A stretch of DNA of 16,252 nucleotides, taken from Treponema sp. GTDB lineage: Bacteria > Spirochaetota > Spirochaetia > Treponematales > Treponemataceae. Under the pieces are notes generated by a model. It was not told the origin of the DNA and did no database searches. It worked only from the letters and a program-made list of their open reading frames with translations. The DNA is taken from contig JAFLSP010000026.1 in assembly GCA_022510885.1 (NCBI GenBank), positions 1-16,252 of the forward strand, written 5' to 3'. The translations under genes and the position numbers were made by a program. Position 1 is the first letter of the stretch, and every line of letters begins with the position of its first letter. Positions 1 to 7,928 of this stretch are shown here, one piece after another.

Positions 1-90
1 TCGATGCTCATGCGGGCAAGTATAGCACAGAACGCGGCGGAGGACTAGCAGAAAATTCTCGCACATTTTTCCCCGATTTTGTGCATTCCG

Positions 91-99
91 TGGTATAAT
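91..99 (+). promoter_or_regulatory. Extended -10 promoter for the GH13 gene
   Basis: A perfect TATAAT hexamer at 94-99 is preceded by TG at 91-92, the TGnTATAAT arrangement of an extended -10 promoter. No convincing -35 hexamer is visible at 16-18 bp spacing, which is common for extended -10 promoters. Transcription would start near 106, about 38 nt before the start codon at 144. A Shine-Dalgarno AAGGAG lies at 133-138, five bases before that ATG. Confidence 0.7.
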
Positions 100-143
100 G
101 AGAGACGCAAAGCCCCTGGCGGCGCACATGACAAGGAGTTTCC

Positions 144-3100
144 ATGCGTATTTCCTACAATGAATTTCATATTTCCCGGGCAGTCCGCGATGCCTGCGAG
201 TTTCCTGCGCGGCTGTATGCGTCCACGGGCAACGTCATACTGGCTGACCTCAAGGCGGTGCGCGCCTTTGCCGTCAAACTGAACGACTATCTGAAAAAAT
301 CGGGCGAGCCTGAGAGCGCGCTCGTTTCCGCCGGGACGCTCAATGCCATGGGGCTGCTCGACGAGATTTTCCATTTTGCCGCCATGATGTACCGCAAGAC
401 CAAGTATCCTGCCGCCATGACGGAGCTGATGGCCGACCTTGACGCGCGGTTCGGCAGCGAGAACATCGACCGCCTGCTGCTCGAATTCACCGCCGAATTC
501 CCGCCGACGGAAGTCTATCAGGGCAAGGTGACGGCGGAGGAATACCTTGCGCGGACGGCGTTCGACGCGGGCGCGGAACGCGAGCGCAGCAACCGCGAGG
601 CGACCTTTGAGGAGCTGATGCTGCTGCACCTTGCCAACGAGGACCCCGCGTTCAAGCCGTTCTTCGTGCTGTTCAACGACAAGGCGCTCAAAAAGAACCC
701 GCTCTACGCGCAGACCTGGAAGCACACGGCGGCGTTCTTCAAGAAGCTGCCGTACTGGGGCGCGTTCAACAACGACCTGATTCACTTCCTCAAGGAGCCG
801 GTCAACTTTGCGCCCACCGACATCTACAAGCAGCTTGAGTACGTGCAGAAATACTGGGCGGACCTGCTCGGCGACTGGCTGCGCCGCCTGCTGATGGGCC
901 TGGACATCCTGCGCGAGGAGGGCAAGCCGCGCTGGCATCCCACCAACGGCGGCGACGCGGACATTCCTGTCGCGAGCTACGACTACTTGCAGCGCGAGTA
1001 CGAGCGGTTCAGCCCGGACAAGGAATGGATGCCCAAGGTCGTGCTGATGGCAAAGACGGTGCTCGTGTGGCTGTTCCAGCTTTCCAAGAAATACAACCGC
1101 GACATCTCGCGGCTCGACCAGATTCCCGACGAGGAGCTTGACGCGCTGCGCGACCAGGGCTTTACGGGGCTGTGGCTCATCGGCCTGTGGCAGCGCAGCG
1201 ACGCGAGCAAGCGCATCAAGCAGATTTGTGGCAACCCGGAGGCGGCGGCAAGCGCGTACAGCCTGAACGACTACGAGATTGCGGACAACCTCGGCGGATG
1301 GGACGCGCTCGCCAACCTGCGCACGCGGCTGTGGCAGCGCGGCATCCGCCTGGCAAGCGACATGGTGCCGAACCACACGGGCATGGACGCAAAGTGGGTG
1401 GTGGAGAAGCCCGACGTGTTCGTGCAGCGGCGCGACAATCCCTATCCGCAGTACACCTTCAACGGCCCGAACCTGAGCGGCGACGGGCGGGTCGCGGTCT
1501 ACCTTGAGGACCACTACTATTCCAAGTCGGACTGCGCGGTGGTCTTCAAGCGGGTGGACACGGCGACGGGCGACACGCGCTACATCTACCACGGCAACGA
1601 CGGCACGGGCATGCCCTGGAACGACACCGCGCAGATTGACTTTTTGAACCCGGAGGCGCGCGAGGCGGTCATGCAGGAAATCCTGCACGTGGCGCGCAAC
1701 TTCCCGATTATCCGCTTTGACGCGGCAATGGTGCTGGCAAAGAAGCACATCCGCCGCCTGTGGTATCCCGAGCCGGGGCACGGCGGCGACATCGCCACGC
1801 GCGGCGAGTACGCGCTCATGCCCGACGACTTTGAGAAGGCGATTCCCACCGAATTCTGGCGTGACGTGGTTGACCGCGTGGCGCAGGAAGTTCCCGACAC
1901 GCTCCTGCTCGCCGAGGCGTTCTGGATGATGGAAGGCTACTTCACGCGCACGCTCGGAATGCACCGCGTCTACAACAGCGCGTTCATGAACATGCTCAAA
2001 AAAGAGGAGAACGCCAAGTACCGGCAGACGGTGCGCAACACGATTACCTTTGACCCGCAGATTCTCAAGCGCTACGTCAACTTCATGAACAATCCCGACG
2101 AGGAGACGGCGGTCGCGCAGTTCGGCAAGGGCGACAAGTATTTCGGCGTGTGCACGCTCATGGTCACGATGCCTGGCCTGCCGATGTTCGGGCACGGGCA
2201 GATTGAGGGCTTTGAGGAGAAGTACGGCATGGAATATATGCGCGCCTACCGCGACGAGCAGCCCGACCAGTACCTGCTCGACCGCCACTGGCACGACATC
2301 TTCCCGCTCGTCAAGAAACGCTACCTGTTCGCGGGCGTGGAGGACTTCCTGTTCTACGACGTGTGGTCGAACGGCTCCGTGAACGAAAACGTGTTCGCCT
2401 ACTCAAACCGTGCGGGCGACGAGTACGCCATCGTTTTCTACAACAACGTCTACAACCGCGCCGACGGATGGATTAACGTCTCCTGCCCCTACGCCGTCAA
2501 GACGGGCAGCGGCGAGGACGACAAGACGCAGATGACGCGCACGTTGGGCGAAGGGCTGCGCCTGACGCGCGGCGACGACCGCTTCATGGTCTTTCAGGAG
2601 CAGCGGTCGGGGCTGTGGTACATCCGCCGCAACAACGACATCATCGACCACGGCATGTACACCATGCTGAACGGCTTTGAGAGCCAGGTCTTCTGGAACA
2701 TCCGGCAGGAGCAGGACGACGCGGAGGGCAAGTGGAGCACGCTCTGCGCGTTCCTGAACGGACGCGGTACGCCCGACATGGAAATCGCGTGGCAGGAGTA
2801 CCACTACCGCGAGCTGTACGAAGCGTTCAAGGCCGTCATCTCGGCAGAATTGGTGGCACAGGCGCATACATTGCTGCTCACCGCAAAGGAACGGCGGGCG
2901 CAGAACGTCAAGGCAACGACTGCCGCATCCCTGTTCAATTTGGTACAAGCGGACGCACTGCGCTTCTACGAGACCGCGCTTGTCTTTGCCGCGCGCGAGC
3001 AGTCCGGCAAAAAGAAGGCGAAGAAACTGCCGACTGCCGCAAAGCAGCTCGCCGCATTCAAGAAGGCGCTGTCAGCAATCGTCAAAGCGGTGCCCAAGTT

Positions 3101-3797
3101 GACCAAGCCGCTTGCGGACGCGGACGGCGCGACCTTGTACGCTTCGCTTGCCAAGGCGACCGGCGCGGAGGACTTCATCTTTGCCGGCGCGCGCGCGCAC
3201 AACGAGGGCATCGTGCTGCTGATTGGCTACGCGCTCGTGCAGGGCATTGCCGCGGCGGGGCTGGCGCGCACCTGGGCGCTTGACCGCAAACTGCATGAGT
3301 TCTTGCAGGAAGCGGGCGCGGACACCGCCGGCGTGTGGAACGCCTACAGCCGCATCTTCGCGCTTGCCGCCGAAAAACAGCCGACGATGACCGCCAAGCA
3401 AAGCGAAAAAGACGCGGCCTTCCTGCTTGCACAGCGGCTTGTGCATGGCGCAGACGCATGGCTTTTGACCGAGGCGCACTGGTTCGACAAGGTGCTGTGG
3501 TTCAACAAGGAACTGAGCGACTCAAGCCTGTTCTTTGCGCTCGCGCTCCCGATGCTGACCGCCGCAAAAGAAAAACGGCAGAAACTGCTCGCGCTCTACA
3601 AGACGCTTGCCAAGGCAAAAGACAAGGCGAACTACCACGCCGACGACTTTGTGAAGCCGTTTGCGCCCAAGGTTGCCAAGCCGAAAAAGGCGGCTGAAAC
3701 GGCAAAGCCGACGAGCGCGAAGAAAGCGGCAAAACCGAAGGCTCAAAAGGAGACGGCAGACAAACCGAAGTCGGTAGATAAGAAGAAAAAGAAGTAA
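144..3797 (+). CDS. GH13 alpha-amylase-family enzyme with Lys-rich C-terminal tail
   Basis: Large glycoside hydrolase family 13 protein (1217 aa), probably acting on intracellular alpha-glucans because no signal peptide is visible. Residues 1-330 are a mostly helical extension before the catalytic barrel. The barrel shows region I (DMVPNHTG from D406), the nucleophile in RFDAAM (D526), the acid/base in LLAEAFW (E591) and the transition-state stabiliser in NNPDE (D652). In region IV the usual NHD reads NPD, a change also seen, as I recall, in GlgE-type maltosyltransferases. Residues from about 900 to 1170 are helical and of unknown role. The last 41 residues (1177-1217) contain 16 Lys plus Ala and Pro and end in five Lys, like histone H1-type tails. 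The start is fixed by AAGGAG five bases upstream. It is a single-gene unit with its own promoter and terminator. The GH13 family is certain; substrate and hydrolase-versus-transferase activity are not readable from sequence. Confidence 0.9.
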   Translation: MRISYNEFHISRAVRDACEFPARLYASTGNVILADLKAVRAFAVKLNDYLKKSGEPESALVSAGTLNAMGLLDEIFHFAAMMYRKTKYPAAMTELMADLDARFGSENIDRLLLEFTAEFPPTEVYQGKVTAEEYLARTAFDAGAERERSNREATFEELMLLHLANEDPAFKPFFVLFNDKALKKNPLYAQTWKHTAAFFKKLPYWGAFNNDLIHFLKEPVNFAPTDIYKQLEYVQKYWADLLGDWLRRLLMGLDILREEGKPRWHPTNGGDADIPVASYDYLQREYERFSPDKEWMPKVVLMAKTVLVWLFQLSKKYNRDISRLDQIPDEELDALRDQGFTGLWLIGLWQRSDASKRIKQICGNPEAAASAYSLNDYEIADNLGGWDALANLRTRLWQRGIRLASDMVPNHTGMDAKWVVEKPDVFVQRRDNPYPQYTFNGPNLSGDGRVAVYLEDHYYSKSDCAVVFKRVDTATGDTRYIYHGNDGTGMPWNDTAQIDFLNPEAREAVMQEILHVARNFPIIRFDAAMVLAKKHIRRLWYPEPGHGGDIATRGEYALMPDDFEKAIPTEFWRDVVDRVAQEVPDTLLLAEAFWMMEGYFTRTLGMHRVYNSAFMNMLKKEENAKYRQTVRNTITFDPQILKRYVNFMNNPDEETAVAQFGKGDKYFGVCTLMVTMPGLPMFGHGQIEGFEEKYGMEYMRAYRDEQPDQYLLDRHWHDIFPLVKKRYLFAGVEDFLFYDVWSNGSVNENVFAYSNRAGDEYAIVFYNNVYNRADGWINVSCPYAVKTGSGEDDKTQMTRTLGEGLRLTRGDDRFMVFQEQRSGLWYIRRNNDIIDHGMYTMLNGFESQVFWNIRQEQDDAEGKWSTLCAFLNGRGTPDMEIAWQEYHYRELYEAFKAVISAELVAQAHTLLLTAKERRAQNVKATTAASLFNLVQADALRFYETALVFAAREQSGKKKAKKLPTAAKQLAAFKKALSAIVKAVPKLTKPLADADGATLYASLAKATGAEDFIFAGARAHNEGIVLLIGYALVQGIAAAGLARTWALDRKLHEFLQEAGADTAGVWNAYSRIFALAAEKQPTMTAKQSEKDAAFLLAQRLVHGADAWLLTEAHWFDKVLWFNKELSDSSLFFALALPMLTAAKEKRQKLLALYKTLAKAKDKANYHADDFVKPFAPKVAKPKKAAETAKPTSAKKAAKPKAQKETADKPKSVDKKKKK

Positions 3798-3802
3798 GGC
3801 GC

Positions 3803-3830
3803 AATCCCCGGCAAACAGCCGGGGATTTTT
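3803..3830 (+). terminator. Intrinsic terminator after the GH13 gene
   Basis: A 10-bp perfect stem (3803-3812 with 3818-3827, sequence AATCCCCGGC and its complement) has a 5-nt AAACA loop and runs into a short T tract (TTTTT at 3826-3830). It lies six bases after the stop codon. It sits between two convergent genes; read on the - strand the hairpin is the same but no T run follows directly, so it is mainly a + strand terminator. Confidence 0.88.
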
Positions 3831-3848
3831 GTCCTGCGGCGGCTTCGG

Positions 3849-5159
3849 TCAGCGCAGGCTTTCCAGCGCGGAGATGACCGACTGGCGCGCGTTTGCGGCG
3901 AGCGGTCTTCCGATGTCCGTGGGGGCAAGGGCTTCCGCCACGTTCGCGGGCATGGCGGGCATCTCGCCGACGGTGTGCCTGATGTAGTCTGCGCTCAGGG
4001 CGGGATGGTCGCGCACCACGAGCACCACCACGCTCTCGTCGTAGTCGGTCAGGTCGCGGTTGTTGAGCGCGGCGGCGTATGCGGACGCGGTGAGCCGGTC
4101 GGCAAAAATGCCGTATTTCATAAAGAGCGCACGGCAGGCATCGTCAATCTGTCGGTCTGTCACCTGCATGGGGAAGACGAGGTTTTTGAGCATCAGCTCG
4201 TTGTTGTGGAACACGTCCTCAAGCCGCTCAAGGTTGGACGGACTTGCGGGGTCCGCACCTGCGCGCTTGGCAAAAGGAATCATGCCGTCCATCACGGTAC
4301 ACTGCCCCTGCATATCAAGAATCAGCTCGTCGGTCGTGGGGCAGATGAAGCCGTTGACGGGCAGCGAGAGCCGCCAACTGTACAGTCCTGCTACCAAATT
4401 GCTGTAATTGCCCGGTGCCATGGCGTAGTAGATGTCGGAATGCACGTCTTTTTTCAGGCGGCTGAAGGCGTAGGGATAGAAAAAGGTCTGCGGCATGAGC
4501 CGACCGATGTTCGCGGTGTTCGCCACGGTGAGGCGATAGTGTTCCACCAGCGCGCGGTCGGCAAAAATCTCCCGCACCAGCGCGTGGCAGTCGGCTTCCG
4601 TGCCGTCGATTTCCAGCGGATAGATGTTGCCGCCGTTCCAAATGTAATCGCTTGGGGCAAGCCCGCGCGGCGTACCCTTGGGATAGAGCAGTACGGCTTT
4701 GAGATACGATTTGCCGCGCAACGCCCGCGCAAGGCTCGCGCCTAGTTCGCCCACGGTCACGTCAAGAAAAACGGCGGAACCGCCCTTGAGCTGGAAAATC
4801 GTCTCCATGCAGTTGACGAGGTACGAAATGCCGAAGTCCTTGTGGCTGCCCGTGGGCGTTTCGCACAGTTCCAGCGTAAAAAAGCGGTCGTTGCGCTTGG
4901 TCAGTTTCGGCTCAAACGGGAAGGCGCGCGTCGCAATCGTCTCGCAGATAATCGGGCTGAATTCTTCGTTGATGCACGCGGACGTGAGCGCGCCGGCAAT
5001 GCTTGCGAACGGCGTTTTTTCGTTCGTGTACAGAATCCAACGGCGCAGGTCGGGGCTTTCGGACGGAATAAACAAACCGCCGTCCTGCGGCATACAATCC
5101 GTGACCGCGCGTTCAAAGTTGACAAACGTGTCGCTGCTTCGTGTGCTGTTAAATCTCAT
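3849..5159 (-). CDS. thrC-like: Threonine-synthase-like PLP-dependent protein
   Basis: A 436-aa fold-type II PLP protein resembling threonine synthase (O-phosphohomoserine to threonine). The PLP lysine is K107 in TGSHKDFG. Other family blocks are present: MPQDGGLFIP near the N-terminus, LYPKG, VANTANIGR and PSNLERL. Two cofactor/substrate loops are altered: the usual TSGDTG reads TVGELG and the usual PSGNFGD reads APGNYSN. The protein may therefore be a divergent threonine synthase or a paralogue with another substrate. I chose the ATG at 5159 because GGTGG lies 5-9 bases upstream; an in-frame GTG four codons earlier has no better site. It is the last gene of the five-gene operon, 36 bases after the DUF2156 gene. 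No other threonine-pathway genes (hom, thrB) are in the window. Family membership is fairly sure; enzymatic role is uncertain. Confidence 0.75.
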   Translation of the reverse strand: MRFNSTRSSDTFVNFERAVTDCMPQDGGLFIPSESPDLRRWILYTNEKTPFASIAGALTSACINEEFSPIICETIATRAFPFEPKLTKRNDRFFTLELCETPTGSHKDFGISYLVNCMETIFQLKGGSAVFLDVTVGELGASLARALRGKSYLKAVLLYPKGTPRGLAPSDYIWNGGNIYPLEIDGTEADCHALVREIFADRALVEHYRLTVANTANIGRLMPQTFFYPYAFSRLKKDVHSDIYYAMAPGNYSNLVAGLYSWRLSLPVNGFICPTTDELILDMQGQCTVMDGMIPFAKRAGADPASPSNLERLEDVFHNNELMLKNLVFPMQVTDRQIDDACRALFMKYGIFADRLTASAYAAALNNRDLTDYDESVVVLVVRDHPALSADYIRHTVGEMPAMPANVAEALAPTDIGRPLAANARQSVISALESLR

Positions 5160-5195
5160 GCTTCCACCCACAGAGAGTGTACAGGAAAAACCGAC

Positions 5196-6101
5196 TTAGT
5201 GCAATTCCGCGCGGTATTTGTTGACGAAGGCGCAGGGGCGGTAGGTCATTTTCGCTTGCCGCAGTCCTTCGTCGCCCAAGTCCTGCTCGCGGTTGATGAA
5301 CGCCACCGAGTCGGGCAGCGACTTTGCCTGCTCGTTGTTCACCGCCTGATAGATGCCGTGCACGCCGTCGATGCCTTTCTCAAAATGCGTGACGAACATC
5401 GTTCCGCCCGCGACCAGCTCGCCCAAACTGAATCCGGCAGGCTTTCCGTCCGCGTAGACGATGATGCCCGAAAGCTCCAGCTGCGCGCGGAACTGCACCG
5501 CAATGCTGCACACGAGGAAGTCGCCGTCGTTTTCGCCGCGTTCGAGTCGAACGTCGCGCCAACGGTGCAGGATTTCCAGTGCGTCGCTTGCGGTCGTATC
5601 GTCAATCGCCCTGACCTCCGCTGTGTGCGCCGCATGAAAGCCGTTCACGTGGTTTTTCTTTTTGTGGAGCGCCTTGCCGCGCAGGCGCGCCAGGTCCTCG
5701 CGCCGGTACAGGTAGTCGCAGTTGTCGCGGTCAAGGCGTGGCGAGAGTCCGAGCGCGGAAAGTACGCCTGCACCCTCCGTCACGTGCCGTTCGGACAGAT
5801 TCTTGATATACGCACACGGGCGCACTTCGGCGGAGGCGAGTATCGTGCGCAGCATTTCCTCATCGGGGAACGCGCCCATAAGCGAAAGAAATCGTATGCC
5901 GTCCGCATCGTGCCCGAGCAGCAACATCGTGTCATCGCTTGCCCGACTGATTTTGTAACGGTAGGTGTAGTTATCCAACAATAGCGAGGCAAACGTGCAC
6001 TCGCAGAGACCGTCTGTCTGTTTTTGAAAGAAAGGCAGCAGTTCACCGCGCATACAGGTTGAAACAGGCTTCCATTGCGGAAAATCGGGAAGTAATGGCA
6101 T
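5196..6101 (-). CDS. DUF2156 (phosphatidylglycerol lysyltransferase C-terminal-like) protein
   Basis: A 301-aa soluble protein recognised by the DUF2156 signature near its C-terminus, INREQDLGDEGLRQAK followed by TYRP, and by a GNAT-like segment with IIVYADGKPAGFSLGE. DUF2156 proteins share the acyltransferase fold of the catalytic half of phosphatidylglycerol lysyltransferases (MprF). This protein has no membrane domain, so lipid aminoacylation should not be assumed. A basic stretch KALHKKKNHVN sits mid-protein at about residues 142-152. The ATG lies three bases from the stop of the DUF3943 gene, so it is in the same operon and probably translationally coupled; only a weak AGG precedes it. 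No substrate can be read from the sequence. Confidence 0.75.
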   Translation of the reverse strand: MPLLPDFPQWKPVSTCMRGELLPFFQKQTDGLCECTFASLLLDNYTYRYKISRASDDTMLLLGHDADGIRFLSLMGAFPDEEMLRTILASAEVRPCAYIKNLSERHVTEGAGVLSALGLSPRLDRDNCDYLYRREDLARLRGKALHKKKNHVNGFHAAHTAEVRAIDDTTASDALEILHRWRDVRLERGENDGDFLVCSIAVQFRAQLELSGIIVYADGKPAGFSLGELVAGGTMFVTHFEKGIDGVHGIYQAVNNEQAKSLPDSVAFINREQDLGDEGLRQAKMTYRPCAFVNKYRAELH

Positions 6102-6104
6102 TGC

Positions 6105-7568
6105 CTATTTCAGCTGCAACTTTGCGTAGACGCTGGGGAAATTCGCAATTTGGAACACGTTGTCAATGTTCGGATAGAATGTCTTTTTGATATATATTTC
6201 ATCCCGCACGCCCAGGCGCACCCTCAGAGAAAGCGGCAGTTCGTAGCTCACCGTTCCCAACGCAATGCATTCCCAGCCTGTATCGGTGAACGACTGCTTT
6301 TGGCCGGCAAAATCATACATGAAGTATCCGTGCACGTCAACGGCGAGCGTATGCCCCGACGTATGCCGCCATTTCCAGCGCAGTACGGTCTCCGCGCCAA
6401 CGGTGTAACTGTATTCTCGTTCCATGCCTTCATCATAACAGAAATTACGGTACATCCTTGCCCAGTCCGTCGTACCAAGCACAATGCCTGTCAGGTGCAC
6501 TTGCCATTCCATGTCGGACTTTTCCTGCCGGACGCGCTGCTTGACCGCAAGACCCGACGCAAGCGAGGAAAGCTGCCACATATTGTTCCATATAAAGTCG
6601 TACTCAAGCACCAAGCCGAACGTCGTATCCGTCGTGTCGTCTTGCCGGGCACGCGAGATGAGCATACCGTCGCTCATGATGCGTACATCGTGGAAGAGGT
6701 TTTCGTTTGTTTTGGTCATGCCGCGTCCCGAGCCAACGCCCAACCCAACGATGATATCCAGATTGAACTGACTGTACGGATTGTTCGAGTCGTGCCCATA
6801 GGGGTCATTGTATACGATGCTGAGCCACGGGGAAGCAATCATGGGGAACGTTTCGCCGAGCGTTGCGCTGCCGAACGATGAGTGCATATACGCCATGCCC
6901 ATGTCCATCCCTACCGACATTTCGTAAATGTTCCCCACGGTTCCGCGCGGACGCTGACGCAACAACAGCTCCGACCACATCCGCTCGGGATTCACCAGGT
7001 AGCCGAGCGCCCGATGAATTTCACCCGCCTCAAGTGAAAGTCGGTACAGCATTTCTCCCACCGGAAACGCGCCGATTGACGAGTATATCAAATCGTTTTT
7101 TGACGGCAGGGTTTTCTCGCAGAAATACTCCCAGGTAAAATCAGCAAGCGTGGCAAGCGCGAACGACTCGATGCGGTTCAGGTTCGCGCTCCGCCCCGCC
7201 ATGTACGACATTGCCCCTTGGGCCGGATGCAGCACGAAATTCGTCCAGTACCAGTCATAGTCCCACTCCCATTTGTGCTCATAAAAATGGAAAATCCAAT
7301 CCCAGTTAACTTTTGCCCAGGACGAGCCTATGAGGTAACGGTCCCAGAACAGCACGGTGCCGACCCAAAGTGCCGCCCCGGAGAGCGCGACCAGATAATG
7401 TTTTTTGCCGTCGTTCTCTTCGTAGACGGGTATGCCGTAGGTCTCCTCTGCGGACAGCAGCCGCACCGCGTCAAAGGTGATTTCTGGGGATGCAGTGGAC
7501 GTATGTTGCGCGGGCAGCACGGAGCAGACCACGACCGCCGCCATAAAAACAAGGAATCGTCTTTTCAT
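6105..7568 (-). CDS. Secreted DUF3943 envelope protein
   Basis: A 487-aa protein with a clear N-terminal signal peptide (MKRRF, then a hydrophobic run, likely cleavage after LPA at residue 20). A second hydrophobic segment lies at about residues 57-80. Residues 83-180 carry the DUF3943 signature: aromatic-rich WxWDYDWYWTN, NFVLHPAQGAMSY, then a block around FTWEYFCEK and SSIGAFPVGEML. The remaining 300 residues alternate aromatic and polar positions and end in the aliphatic YAKLQLK, consistent with outer-membrane beta strands. The protein is probably periplasmic/outer membrane, function unknown. Its ATG overlaps the HPt stop codon as ATGA, giving tight translational coupling to signalling genes. 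A Cys at 15 lies inside the hydrophobic core and does not make a good lipobox. Confidence 0.8.
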   Translation of the reverse strand: MKRRFLVFMAAVVVCSVLPAQHTSTASPEITFDAVRLLSAEETYGIPVYEENDGKKHYLVALSGAALWVGTVLFWDRYLIGSSWAKVNWDWIFHFYEHKWEWDYDWYWTNFVLHPAQGAMSYMAGRSANLNRIESFALATLADFTWEYFCEKTLPSKNDLIYSSIGAFPVGEMLYRLSLEAGEIHRALGYLVNPERMWSELLLRQRPRGTVGNIYEMSVGMDMGMAYMHSSFGSATLGETFPMIASPWLSIVYNDPYGHDSNNPYSQFNLDIIVGLGVGSGRGMTKTNENLFHDVRIMSDGMLISRARQDDTTDTTFGLVLEYDFIWNNMWQLSSLASGLAVKQRVRQEKSDMEWQVHLTGIVLGTTDWARMYRNFCYDEGMEREYSYTVGAETVLRWKWRHTSGHTLAVDVHGYFMYDFAGQKQSFTDTGWECIALGTVSYELPLSLRVRLGVRDEIYIKKTFYPNIDNVFQIANFPSVYAKLQLK

Positions 7569-7909
7569 TGCGCCACTATCTCGTCCAGCTGCTTTTTGAG
7601 GGCAACGATGCGCGCGTACATCGCGGTGTAGTCGATGTCCTCCCGGCGGCGCAGTGGCTCAACGATGGCCTCAAGCGCGTCGGAAAGCGGTGTGAGCGAG
7701 ACGTTGGCGACGATGCCTTTGAGCGCGTGCGCGTCCTCGAACGCCGCCTGCAAGTCCTTCGCGATGAGCGCGGAGCCAAGCGACGCAAATTTCTCGTTCG
7801 CCGCCACCATCCGTATCATCTTGAAGTAAAAATCCTCTTTGTTCAGGCAGCGCGCCATGCCCTCGTCGTAGCTCGCGCCATACGCGAGCAGTGCATCTTT
7901 TGTCAGCAT
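7565..7909 (-). CDS. HPt domain phosphotransfer protein
   Basis: A stand-alone histidine phosphotransfer protein of 114 aa, about the size of one four-helix HPt domain. The phospho-acceptor is H61 in the motif HALKGIVANV, matching the HPt consensus HxLKGxxxN. Such proteins shuttle phosphoryl groups between receiver domains of hybrid kinases and response regulators. A textbook AAGGAGG lies six bases before the ATG, inside the 19-base gap after the upstream regulator. The obvious partner is the receiver domain of that regulator; no histidine kinase is encoded in the window. The stop overlaps the next start by four bases. Confidence 0.88.
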   Translation of the reverse strand: MLTKDALLAYGASYDEGMARCLNKEDFYFKMIRMVAANEKFASLGSALIAKDLQAAFEDAHALKGIVANVSLTPLSDALEAIVEPLRRREDIDYTAMYARIVALKKQLDEIVAQ

Positions 7910-7928
7910 ATTCCCTCCTTAAGTTCGC

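Noticed and set aside
1..47. Possible divergent promoter and gene start on the - strand (TATACT at 19-24, ATG at 9-11)
   Set aside because: The -35 is poor, the ATG would be nearly leaderless, and only three codons lie in the window, so it cannot be supported as a gene.
61..84. Short inverted repeat GCACA...TGTGC overlapping the -35 region of the GH13 promoter, considered as an operator
   Set aside because: Only five base pairs with a 14-base spacer and an AT-rich interior; it is expected by chance and matches no operator I know.
45..2294. A 749-codon open frame on the - strand opposite the GH13 gene
   Set aside because: It is antisense to an unambiguous catalytic domain. The predicted protein is rich in Arg, Val, Ala and His with no recognisable motif, as expected from high-GC codon bias, and it has no promoter or ribosome site.
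6105..7568. DUF3943 protein as a lipoprotein (Cys at residue 15)
   Set aside because: The residues before the Cys do not form a lipobox, and the hydrophobic core continues past it to a normal LPA cleavage site.
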